NCBI GenBank assembly: GCA_002102555.1
Contig: MCFL01000014.1
Span: forward strand, 310,001 to 374,000
DNA from: Catenaria anguillulae PL171
Taxonomy: Eukaryota > Blastocladiomycota > Blastocladiomycetes > Blastocladiales > Catenariaceae
Direction of reading: 5' to 3'
Length of the DNA: 64,000 bases
This document shows positions 22,278-32,273 of the stretch, piece by piece. The position numbers and the translations under genes were made by a program. How positions within the stretch are numbered: the first letter of the stretch is position 1; every line of letters starts with the position of its first letter. The notes under the pieces are model-generated. The model saw nothing but the letters and a program-made list of their open reading frames with translations, did no database searches and had not been told where the DNA came from.

Positions 22278-23637
22278 TCACAAAAACATGACAAACAAAA
22301 AGAAAAACACGAGCACCACGGCAAACACCTTGACCATAAGCAGCCGATTACTGCTGACGCTTGTCCAATACTTGAACAACTCCTTGCGCGCCAAATCCAC
22401 ATTGGTCTCAATGTCTTGGACATTGTCGTCGATGCGCCGGACCTGCTCGTGCTGCTGCGCAACAAGCGTGCCGAGCTGCTGGAAAATCTGACCCAATTCG
22501 GCAATCGTCGACTCGATCGACTCAATGGCCGTGTTGCGCTGGTCCATGTAGCCTGTGTTTTGGTCGGCAACCGCAAATTGCTGTGCTTGGTCGGCGGAAA
22601 AGCCCATGTCAATTGTGAGGAAGCCAGTTGATGGTGGGGCAGATGATGACGAGGAGGCGGAGGCGGCAGAGGCGGAGGGGTAAAGGTGCATGCCTGGGAT
22701 CGGGCTGGCGGTGCCGCTGCCGCCTGGGCCGGTCGAGGGGGTTCGAAAGTCCGGGAGACCGTTTGGCGCTGGAGACGGTGTGCCTGGTGGGCGGCGGTCG
22801 AAATTGAGGAGTGGCGAATCGGCTATGGTGGTTGTGGAAGCACATCAAGTGAGAATGATCTCTGACAACAATACGAGAACCAAAAACCCAGAAAAAAAAA
22901 AGCAAAAAACGACATACCGCTGGGTCCCGCCAACCCGAAATTGGGTCCACCGGCGGCAAACTGATCCCTCCTCTCCTTTTGCGCCTTCATGTTCTCTGTA
23001 CGAATCTCGAGCACCTCTGCAAATCCCTGCGACGTGCGCGCCAAGCTCGACTGCAATCCGACCACGACCGACTGAGAGTGCTCCTCCTCGTGCTTCCCAG
23101 CGCGGTGCCGCGCATTGTGGTTACGCACGTGTGCTTGCAAGTGGCGAATCTGATCGTTGAGCGATGTAATGTCCTGCTTGATGACTGAGGTGAGCTCAGT
23201 GATTTCAACGGGGCGGTCGTCAAACAGAGTGCGGCGTTTTGCAACTGTGAATGGTTTACTGGCATGTGTGAGTTGTATGGTCGCATTGATGGAGGGCAAG
23301 GGCGCAACAACAATGAATATGGCCTACGTTTGCCGAGCTTTTCAAGCTTGACGGTGGTTTGCTGAATGCCGCGGGCAATGTGTGCCGCTCGGGCAGCAAA
23401 CTCGGATTTTGGTGGGCGAGCGGTGCTTCCATTTGTGAGATGGGAGGCTGACGAGTGTATGGAGGAGGACCCCGAGGCGACGGATGAGATGGAAGTTGCG
23501 GGCGTCATGCCCAGGAGCGGGGACTGTGTCGAATCCGAGTGGCGTGCATTGGCGCGGTGGCGAAGTGCCTCCGGGTTGCGGGCCTCGATGGATTGGATGG
23601 CGGAGAAGAGCTCGTTTGTGCGGTCCTTGAGCGACAT
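22278..23637 (-). CDS. Syntaxin 5 / Sed5-type Qa-SNARE
   Basis: Golgi t-SNARE for ER-to-Golgi fusion. Exons 23637-23328, 23244-22918 and 22822-22278, introns of 83 and 95 nt (both phase 1), yield 393 residues. The N-terminus MSLKDRTNELFSAIQSI resembles the Sed5 N-peptide that binds Sly1. The first splice creates KLEKLGKLAKRRTLFDDRP, close to the conserved Sed5 block KLxxLAKRKxLFDD. The SNARE helix (~300-360) contains DQRNTAIESIESTIAELGQI and a central Gln, followed by a C-terminal membrane anchor VFAVVLVFFFLFVMFL with nothing after it. A Ser/Ala/Pro-rich linker precedes the SNARE. It is divergent from the peptidase gene at 24242. Confidence 0.94.
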
Positions 23638-24241
23638 GACTGGGGTATTGGATTACATGGACATTCGTATTGCTAACGATTGCATAGAGAATTGACAATT
23701 ATCGGGGACTGTGGCCGAGTACCATCTCCAACTCGGCATAAATCACAAATCGCCAAGATGAAGCCAAGCCAACGATGGCCGAACCAACCAACGCCCAACG
23801 CGATTCATCCGCAGTGTGAGTGCGACCCCCCCCCCCTGGCATTTAAACACCCCCGCGGGCCACGTCTGCGAGCACGTGTCCCAAATCGACCGCTGACGCA
23901 TGGAGCAGCTCTTGGAACCACCCCGCCTGTGAACTACCTACTGCGCGAACCCGTTGGCCGCGGCAACCGCTCGCAAGGGAAGGGTCCCAGGTGGCATGCA
24001 TGGGCGACGACGCCACCGGCCACGAGAGGTGGATCGAGCGCCGTCATGGTGATGACCATGATGCAGAGTCCGATTCATATGAGCGGCCAATTCAAATTCT
24101 GTCACCCTACTTTGGCGCTCCATCAGAGAGAGGCTTCACCAACCGACTCTATGCATTTGCATTCTTGCGCCGTCTACTTTGTCCTACGGCCTTTTTCTTT
24201 CCGAGCCGCCGCCGACCCCTGACCTACCCTCCCGAGCCGTC
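23638..24241. promoter_or_regulatory. Shared divergent promoter region, syntaxin (-) / OCT1 (+)
   Basis: About 600 bases between two divergent start codons, so both promoters must lie here. It contains an 11-C run at 23826-23836. No TATA-like element is convincing. Confidence 0.5.
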
Positions 24242-26818
24242 ATGCTCCCGAGCATCCGAATCCGACCAAACTGCTTCGTGCAGCGATTCGTAGCGCAAGG
24301 GCCCACATACGGGCATACTGTCGCTCTCACTCGGTCATTCACTTGTTCAGCACCCCGCCACCGGCTTGGCGTGTTTGCTCGGTTCCCTACTGTCGACACA
24401 TCCAAGCACGCAACCAGTCCCAGGAGCCTCCTCTCCTCGAGTGGCAGCAACACAGACAAAAGCAAGATTGGTCATGATTCCGTTGCCGACATCATTAATG
24501 CATTTCAATTCCCTCCGCTCGGCCATCATCAAACCGCTCCCCCCTCAACCACCTCTCGTCGGCGACACTTGGCGTCTTCACCGGTAGCACCATCATCAAC
24601 CAAGACGGGCCTGCTTGGTGACCCAAGCATGACCAGTCCGAAAACGCTGATCGCATCCGCTCGCTCCACCATTGCACAAGCACACAAGCTAGTGTCCAAT
24701 CTCATCTCACGTTCCGAACACTCTCGCCAACTCTCGCTCGACGAAACCCGCACACTCATTGACGACTTTGATGCACTTTCCAACTACCTGTGCATGCTCG
24801 CCGACACGGCCGAGCTACTCCGCAACGTGCACCCCGACCCGCACTGGTCTGCTGCCGCAGACACCGTGTATGCGGACCTGAGCTCGCTACTGCACGTGCT
24901 CAACGCGGACCAACGACTGTACCGCGTGCTCAGACAGGCCGTGGATGCCAATGCGGCAGATCTGTCGGATCTGGAGGCCAGGAATGCCAGTGTGTTTTTG
25001 CGCGATTTCGAGCAGAGCGGGATTCATTTGCCCGATGAGACAAGAGCGCGGTTGGTGCAGTTGTCGGATGCCATCAATGCACACGGGAGGGATTTCTTTG
25101 CGTTCGAGTTTCCGTCAGCCACGGTGGGTGTCACGGAGCGAGAGTTGAGCCAGCTACCGCCGTTTGTGCGCGAATCGTCCATGCTCGCCAAAGCACCCAC
25201 AACATCCTCCACATCTCCTTCGGCCTTTTCGCACACGCTGACCCTCGACCAAGACCTCGCGGCGCATCTCGTTGCCTTTTCACCTATTTCTTCCATTCGA
25301 GAAAAGGCTCACGGCGTGCTCAATGCACCAGTTCCCGAGCAAGAGCACAATCTGCACCAGCTGCTAACGACGCGCTACAATTTGGCCAAACTCGTGGGCC
25401 ACCCATCGTTTGCGGCCCTGTTTCTCAAGGACAAGATGGTCCACTCGCCGCGCCGCGTCCTTCGTTTCCTCGACCGGTTTGCGGGCGAATTGGCGCCGTC
25501 TCTGGATCGCACGCTGCACGAGCTCAAACGCGTCAAGTCACGCATGTCACCGACTTCGTCTTCAGGCAAAGATACCGACATCTACGAGTGGGACCGGACA
25601 TATCTGATCCGGCATTTGCAACACCAATCTGCCCCGACGCAGCACCACGAGCTCCCAACACTCGCCACCGCCATGGCCGTGTTTGCCGAAACGGTCCACG
25701 CCATGTACGGGATTGACCTCGTTGCCGATCATCCTACGCCGCAGGGCGAAGCCTGGCACGCGGACGTGGTCAAGCTGCGCGTCCAATACCAAGGCCGCGA
25801 TCTTGGCACAATGTACTGCGACCTTGTGGACAGGCACCCGGCCAAACTTGCATCCGCTGCACACTTTACTGTGCGCGGGCGGCGTATCCCGCACGCATCT
25901 GTTCCATCCGAATATGCCTCGCTGACTGGACCTCAACTCCGTGGCCTGCTTGGGTCGTCGTCGCCTGCCCATCTGGATCCCGTCACACAAAAGCCAGTGG
26001 TTGTGCTGGCCACTGCATTCCGCAAACAAGCGCCGCTGGCCTGGTCGCAAGTCGAGACGCTGTGGCACGAGCTCGGGCACGCCATGCACTCGCTGCTGGC
26101 ATTCACGCATTACCAAAACGTGTCGGGGACACGGTGTGCCCTGGACGTGTCCGAGGTGCCGAGCATTTTCATGGAAATGGTACTTGCCCACCCGGCCGTG
26201 GCCGACCGGTTCCGGCAATACCAGCCGCGCATTTCGCCCAACGAGTCACTGCCCATGCCGCCCAGCGAGGCTGGTGGCGTGCACTTTCAAACGTCGTTGG
26301 CCGGTTTGCCGCAGCATCAAGTCATGGCACGCGACCTCGATTTGCTCTCGCAAGTGACCATGGCCGCCATGGACCAAGTTTTGCACAGCGACGTGCTGGC
26401 ACGCCCTGGGTGGAACCAGCCCGCACGGATTGTGACTGCGCTGCGTACCAATCCGCAAGCGCTTGATGTGCTTGCCCCTTACCATAACCTGTGCCATGTG
26501 TTGACGTGCATCAAGCAAGCGCCCACATCCACGGGGGCCGCAGCTGCGGCCCCGCATCACCGCTTGCAGCATCTCGTCACGTACTCTGCCGGGTATTACA
26601 CGTACTTGTGGAGCAGGCTGGTGGCCGCCAAAATGTACGGCGCGACCGTGGCAAGTGCTGCAGGGTTGAGCGATATGCGGCCAGGAGGCGAGCGCATGTG
26701 GAGCGAGTTTCTTGGGTGGGGTGGCGGGAGGGATCCTTGGGCGTGTGTTGGCGCGGTGGTCGGAGGTGCAGGCAAGGGCAAGGGCGTGGATGACTTGAGG
26801 CGGTATATCGACCAGTAA
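24242..26818 (+). CDS. OCT1: Mitochondrial intermediate peptidase (octapeptidyl aminopeptidase, M3 family)
   Basis: Cleaves an octapeptide from imported mitochondrial proteins after MPP processing. The intronless frame gives 858 residues. The frame is open from 24179, but that codon is TTG, so ATG 24242 is chosen. The zinc site TLWHELGHAMHSLL (HExxH near residue 607) is followed by TRCALDVSEVPSIFMEM, holding the third ligand Glu, exactly as in M3 peptidases. The N-terminal ~120 residues are Arg/Ser-rich and match a mitochondrial targeting leader. The C-terminal block YYTYLWSRLVAAKMYG is the M3 substrate-site region. At over 850 residues it is somewhat longer than the yeast enzyme (~770), mainly through the leader and Ala/Gly-rich loops. 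It converges on RPB4, 187 bases away. Confidence 0.95.
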   Translation: MLPSIRIRPNCFVQRFVAQGPTYGHTVALTRSFTCSAPRHRLGVFARFPTVDTSKHATSPRSLLSSSGSNTDKSKIGHDSVADIINAFQFPPLGHHQTAPPSTTSRRRHLASSPVAPSSTKTGLLGDPSMTSPKTLIASARSTIAQAHKLVSNLISRSEHSRQLSLDETRTLIDDFDALSNYLCMLADTAELLRNVHPDPHWSAAADTVYADLSSLLHVLNADQRLYRVLRQAVDANAADLSDLEARNASVFLRDFEQSGIHLPDETRARLVQLSDAINAHGRDFFAFEFPSATVGVTERELSQLPPFVRESSMLAKAPTTSSTSPSAFSHTLTLDQDLAAHLVAFSPISSIREKAHGVLNAPVPEQEHNLHQLLTTRYNLAKLVGHPSFAALFLKDKMVHSPRRVLRFLDRFAGELAPSLDRTLHELKRVKSRMSPTSSSGKDTDIYEWDRTYLIRHLQHQSAPTQHHELPTLATAMAVFAETVHAMYGIDLVADHPTPQGEAWHADVVKLRVQYQGRDLGTMYCDLVDRHPAKLASAAHFTVRGRRIPHASVPSEYASLTGPQLRGLLGSSSPAHLDPVTQKPVVVLATAFRKQAPLAWSQVETLWHELGHAMHSLLAFTHYQNVSGTRCALDVSEVPSIFMEMVLAHPAVADRFRQYQPRISPNESLPMPPSEAGGVHFQTSLAGLPQHQVMARDLDLLSQVTMAAMDQVLHSDVLARPGWNQPARIVTALRTNPQALDVLAPYHNLCHVLTCIKQAPTSTGAAAAAPHHRLQHLVTYSAGYYTYLWSRLVAAKMYGATVASAAGLSDMRPGGERMWSEFLGWGGGRDPWACVGAVVGGAGKGKGVDDLRRYIDQ

Positions 26819-27005
26819 ATGTGACTCGAGAAGCGACTTGCTCACATGTATACATCCTGCCTTGGTAGGTGTAGGTAAATACATGAATGTATGCTCCGTG
26901 CTTGACTTGATGCGGAAGACAGAAAATCATGCATATGCGGGACATGAATGAAAACAATACTAAATTGGGTTAATCGAATACATCATTTATATACATGGCA
27001 AGGCC

Positions 27006-27759
27006 TCAATGGAAAGCTTGGACGTTGCGTAGTGTGTCGAGGAGTTCTTGCAAAGGAGCGTCGTCAATGCGGTTCAGGCTACGCATTCAGGTCGAGTGAA
27101 TTTCAATTGGATTCGAAGGGAAATAGGCAAGAGAAAGCAGAAAAAGACGAGACAACAATGCGGACCTGGGGACAAGCGATTTGAGCTCCTCAGGCGAGTC
27201 GACGAGAAAGTTTGCAATTTGCGCAATTTCAAACTCCCAGAGCTTGTCACCAAGTTCAGGGTGCTCTTCAATGCGCCTAAGTGAGCGGGACTTATCGGGT
27301 TAACTCAGTGTGACGGAAGCCGACCAAGGATCAAGTGAGGTGTACTTTCGAAGCTCAACAACGGTGCTGGACGAGTTGAACTGGTTAAACTTTTCGCAGT
27401 ACTGTTCGAATTTTGCGACATTTCTATTGTCCAAGTACAACAGTCGAGTCCGAGTTTGGTGCAAGCGAAGCAGGGGTGTCAGAACATGGGATCATGATCC
27501 CAATGCTTACTGTGAGCAGTCAAACGTACGCAGCGAGCTGGGGATTGACGGTGGGGCGGCCAAACGCATCTGTGCGCGGATGCTGGTTGTGCAGGGCGGC
27601 CTTGCGCTCCTTGAGAAAGTGGTGGACCTCGGAGACGGTGAGGCAGCTCGCGGTTTGGAGGTCATCGCCCAGGCGCAGCACCTCGCCAGCCTCGAGGTCT
27701 TCCTTGACACCAAGGCGAAGCTTGCGCATGGTGGCGCGCGAGTTGTCAAAGGTGGACAT
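27006..27759 (-). CDS. RPB4: RNA polymerase II subunit RPB4
   Basis: With RPB7 it forms the stalk of RNA polymerase II. Four exons are inferred by phase and family similarity: 27759-27530, 27423-27346, 27276-27166 and 27078-27006 (introns 106, 69 and 87 nt), total 163 residues. The N-terminal part LQTASCLTVSEVHHFLKERK matches the RPB4 helix that packs on RPB7. The spliced middle reads FEIAQIANFLVDSPEELKSLVPS and the end LQELLDTLRNVQAF, both matching the HRDC-like C-terminal domain. ATG 27759 is used because the longer frame opens with GTG. The alternative, the pol III counterpart RPC9, is less similar at the C-terminus. Confidence 0.87.
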
Positions 27760-28809
27760 TTGTTTGAGAGAGAAGTGTGCTGCGGTGTTGCCTTGGGTGC
27801 TTTGTGTGCTCACGCCGAGTCCATGCGTGCGTCCATTGAGCTTGAATTTGGGTACTCTGGATACTTACTCTACTGTGATTCCTCATTTATGCCATTTGCC
27901 GATCGGTCGCCCTGCATCTCGCGGATCGATCGGCGGCCCTGAAGAGTGCGTGCATGCATGAGGATGAAAAGACGAAAACGCCACAGCTTTTCCGTTTCCG
28001 TCTCATCTCGGGCAAACTCACTTTGGGCCGCCGAGCAATCTGCCGACTTACCGGTAATCGAATCGACTACCTCGGTAGAGCTATACATACATAAATGAAA
28101 ATGCCGTGCTGGGCACTGATGAAGCACTTCAAGCTCCTTGGTTGAATTCTTGGTCGCTTGGACACTCTATGCATTTCCTTCCACGCTGCCATACACTCTG
28201 CTCTGCTCAGCCATCCATCCATCCATCCATCCATCCATCCATCCATCCATCCATCCATCCAATCCAGCCCTCCAACATCGCCTCAGGCCTCGGTTCTCTC
28301 TGCTCAACCAACCAGGCCCACCTGGACCGACACCTGGCCTCAACCGCCTAGCTCCTGCCGCCGCCAGCAATCATCCCTCACAACACTTGCCCACCTCAAC
28401 TGCTCCACGGCTTCATTCCGAGCGTCGACTGAGGAATCCCTTCGTTTGCCGTTGTCGCGCGCGTGGTTCTTTCTTGCTTTTGGTTCTCCAATTTTCACAA
28501 CCCTTGGGCTATCGTGCTCGGGCTACTTGTCCCTCAGCTCAGCCGGCAGTCGCTTGTGTGAATTTTCCTTCTCAATCCCCTTTGCGCCTCTATTCCAACG
28601 GGGCCTCGGGGCCCACTCGCGCCGGCATCGCAATTTTCGTTTGAAACAAATTGCGCTTTGTTCTGCTCTGCCCACCAAGTTGCCCCACTTCGTTCCGTGC
28701 ACGTTTCCGGCTCACCGCCTGGCCTGCTTTTCACCTTCACCGAGCCGCGGTGACATCATCCATCTGCAAGGAGTGCATGCTCAACCACCCTCACCCACCC
28801 CACGTGACT
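27760..28809. promoter_or_regulatory. Divergent intergenic region, RPB4 (-) / SAM-RA-SH3 adaptor (+)
   Basis: About 1.05 kb between two divergent starts. It carries a (CCAT)n microsatellite and CT-rich sequence leading to the adaptor ATG at 28810. Frames across 28138-28800 are open largely because of the repeat and low complexity, and I do not call them coding. Confidence 0.45.
28210..28260 (+). repeat. (CCAT)n microsatellite
   Basis: About 12 perfect tandem copies of CCAT in the 5' flank of the adaptor gene, roughly 550 bases upstream of its ATG. Confidence 0.95.
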
Positions 28810-31788
28810 ATGGCCCATCCACTTCCCTTCTTCACAGCGAGCCTGTCGGCCTCGTCCGTCCCTCCACGATCTGCGTCGGTCGCAAACTCATCTGGCCCAC
28901 CCATTGCCAACGGAGGCGCCGTTGGCGGCCCAAATATCACATCTTCACCTTCACCCGACATTCAACACGTCACCACCTGGGACGCTTCCAAGGTCGCAGC
29001 ATGGATTGTGTCTGCCGGATTCAATGGCTACGACCGCCGGTTTCTCGAAAATGACATCTCGGGCGACGTCCTTGTGCATCTGAACGACGAGTTTTTGCAA
29101 GAGATGGTCATTGACAAGGTCGGCACGCGCATTGCCATGCTAAAGGCAATTTACGCACTCAAAAAGATGCATGGCGTGCCAATCGAAGCAGGAGACTTTG
29201 TTCCGCTGGTCGACCCAACTGATGCGAGTAAATCAGTACGTATTCACTCTGTGTCCCGTCTCAAATGTCCATCGCAGCTTGGCTGACGAAATGACTTTTG
29301 CGTGCAACAGACGGCACCGTCAGAACGGAAACGAAGCCTGTTTTCCTTTTTCGATAGTCATCACAGCGCCGGCGAACCTGCCGATCCGCGTCGAATCGTG
29401 GAAACACTGCGACATCAAGGTATGGCTGCCTAGGTTGCCATGCCGTGATCTTCCAGATCTACTCACAAGCATCGCTTTGAACCCACTTGCACAGCTGACC
29501 AAATGCAGCGCATGTCCAACGAAATCTCTCAACTCACATCGGAACTGCAACGCCTCCGCGAAGACGTCAACCCACTCATCGGCCGCACCTCTACCTCGTC
29601 GTCGCGCATGGGCACCAAAAAATCGCCAACGCTGCTCACACGCTCGCTGACGTCTGCGGGGCTCTCCAACCCCATGTCAGCGTCGACCCCAGCACTCAAC
29701 AGCAGCGGTGCCTCTGCATCCTCCACGTCTGCCTGGTCACCGCCACCCATGCCCGGCGTTGCCGTCCCACCCGCCACTGATGATGCCTCGGGCACCATCA
29801 AGGTGTATGGTGACCGGCTTCCTTCAAGACAACACGACGGATACAAATCCTTCAAGGTGCACCGCGACGAAACGTGCTCGACGTTCCTGCCGTCAGTTTT
29901 ACGCAAGTATAAGATCAACGACGACTGGTCGCAGTACGCCCTGTTCATTGTGCCAGGCGCTGGCAACGAACGGTGTCTTGGGTACGACGAGTACCCGTTC
30001 CGCGTATACACCGAGTACTTTGTGACTGCGCCTGCGTCGCCCGAACCTTACTTTGTGCTGCGGCACATCAAACAAGCCAGCGCGCTCTTGTCACGGGACG
30101 GCGGGCGGCCAACGGCCGCATACGCAACAAAGGAGAGCACTGATCTCAAGTACCGTGGTGGCACCTCGCGAACTGCGGGCGGCAACGCAACTCCGCCCAC
30201 AAGTACGGCCAACATTGACCAGCCCATTGTCCCGTCGTTACCGCCAACACTTCCGCCGCCCATCCCACCAGCCCCCGCCACGGGCCCAATCATTGGCATT
30301 CCCACGTCGTCGTCATCCGCGTCCGCATCCACGTTTCGCACAGGCACGTCCGATTCGGCCGCCTCATCGCACCGGCCCACCCCTTCACCGTCCATGCCAA
30401 CCATCCCGTCCATCTCTGCGCCGCCCACGTCGGCCGACGGCCCAACCATCACGGACGACCCGTTGCCGCCGCCAACAGAGTCCTCGGGCGCCGTGGCCGT
30501 GTACGAGTACAATGCACAGAGACCCGACGAGTTGTCGCTCATCATTGGCGACCGCGTCGTGATTCGGTCGCGGTCCACGGGCTGGTGTGTAGTGGACAAG
30601 GATGGCGAGACCGGGTGGGTGCCTGCGGGTTGTTTGATTGAGGAGAACAAGGGCGAGAACGAGATTGAGGGCAAGCGCGGACGGGTCTTGTTTGATTACG
30701 ACAAGATTGGGCCCAACGAGCTGTCCATCAAGAAGGGCGAGGCATTGACGCTGGTCAAAGGGTATCAGCATTGGCTGCTTGTCGAGAGTTTGGCTGGGGT
30801 CCGGGGATGGGTGCCCAGTTGCTACGTGACCATTTCCAAGAGTAGGACGGGAGGGTCGGGCGGTGGGGCGGGTGACAAGGACGGCGCGAAAAAGCCGCGG
30901 TCGGGGTCGCCCGTGCCCGATTTGGTCAAGGGCATGGCTGTGGGCCAGTACGGGGTGCCACAAGCAGCGGCGGCAGCTGCCGGTGTCGACCAACCGCAAA
31001 CGCCTGGGTCGCCCGTGGTTGGTCCACCGTCGCACTTGCCGCAAGTCGCCAGCAGTAGTGCAAGCATCTCGTCCGTCAACACGGCTGGGCTTGGGTCCTT
31101 GCGCCGCCGGTCACACGCGCCGCCCAGCATTGACACGCAAGCCGCCGCACTGGCCGCTCAACCGGGCGGCCTCGGGTCTAGTTCGCCAGACCGCAGGCTC
31201 GAAACGGCTGTCCAGGACTTGCAAGACCTGCTGATCCGCAGCCGCGGCGCGCTTAGTGGGCCCGGGCCTACCGAGTCTGGGTCGGACGTTGTGGTGGATG
31301 GTGCACAGCGCAATCTCGGCAACTCGATCAACCTTCTTCAGCTTCTTGTCCAACTCCCCTCGTCGTCGTCCCGATACAACACGACCGTGGAACGGCTCGA
31401 GCGGCTTGCCAACCGCGTGCGCGCGCTCGATCCCGTGGTGCTTGCCGAAGAGGTCCATGGCGCGTTGGCCGAGCTCGTGAATGCGGTCCGGGCAACCAGT
31501 GCGTCGTCTGCATCTGTCAAGGGCGCAGCATCGGCAGGTGTGGGGTCGCCTGTAAGCGGTACACCGCCCACCATGCGGAGCAATCGTGTTGGGTCTGTGG
31601 CGGGGGGAATCGCAATGTCTGCTGCAGCCGCAGCGGCGGCGGCCACGCCGTCCAATTCGGTCACGCCGCCGCCAAGGATGACGAGCGTGACGCCGCCGCC
31701 GGGGATTGCCTTGGGGTCCGCCTTGAGGGATGGGCAGCAGAGGGATCAAGCTGGGGTACCGCCGTTGCCGAGCAAGTCGGAACGGTAG
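28810..31788 (+). CDS. Ste50/Ubc2-type MAPK adaptor with SAM, RA and two SH3 domains
   Basis: Adaptor that links a Ste11-class MAPKKK to small GTPases and the membrane. Exons 28810-29235, 29311-29419 and 29495-31788 (two 75-nt introns, phases 0 and 1) give 942 residues. SAM domain at ~56-120 (WDASKVAAWIVSAGF..). A short coiled segment begins exon 3 (ISQLTSELQRLREDV). Ras-association domain at ~279-370 (TIKVYGDR..YKSFKVHRDETCS). Two SH3 domains at ~510-560 (AVYEYNAQRPDELSLIIGD..GWVPAGCL) and ~573-625 (VLFDYDKIGPNELSIKKGE..GWVPSCYV). A Ser/Pro/Ala-rich tail has a helical block LETAVQDLQDLL. Yeast Ste50 ends after RA. SAM-RA-SH3-SH3 is the layout described for basidiomycete Ubc2. Confidence 0.9.
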
Positions 31789-32273
31789 GAGTTCGGGTCG
31801 TGTAATTGTGTGTTGTTGGTCATATCCGTTTCTGCTCATTCATGCGTGTGTCATTGGTATTGTCGCTTTTGTTTTCTGTTCTTTTACCCTCTTGTCATTT
31901 TTATTTATCTGTACGTGCCCCCCCCCCCAGTTGTCATTCACCTGTTTCCAATGTCGTACTTTCCATGGGTTTTGGATTTCTCGTTTGGTAAACCGGTTTC
32001 CGCTTTCCGAGCGTTGGCGGCCGCGGATCGGGTGAGTGAGTTTGCGAGCCTTCGATCCATCCATGGCAAAAACTCAAAGTGCAACAAAGCTTTGAATTGA
32101 ATTGAAGCGGCCAACGCGACGACGCGTTTACTTTTCTCGGATGAGAAAAAACAAACCCTCAAAAAGGGCAAGAGGGATTCGTTTCCTTTTCGTGTTGTCT
32201 CTCATCCTTTCTAAATAACATATAATTGTTACATCTCACAAACAAGAACCATCTTTACTTGCCATCATCAATC
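31789..32273. other. Intergenic region between the adaptor and MEMO genes
   Basis: 485 bases on the same strand, T-rich, with an 11-C run at 31918-31928 and an AT-rich stretch just before the MEMO ATG (AAATAACATATAATTG near 32212-32227) that may be its core promoter. Confidence 0.45.

Noticed and set aside
28138-29054. Long + strand frames through the (CCAT)n repeat
   Set aside because: A tetranucleotide array without stops keeps all frames open. The true SAM-domain frame begins at ATG 28810 in a different register.
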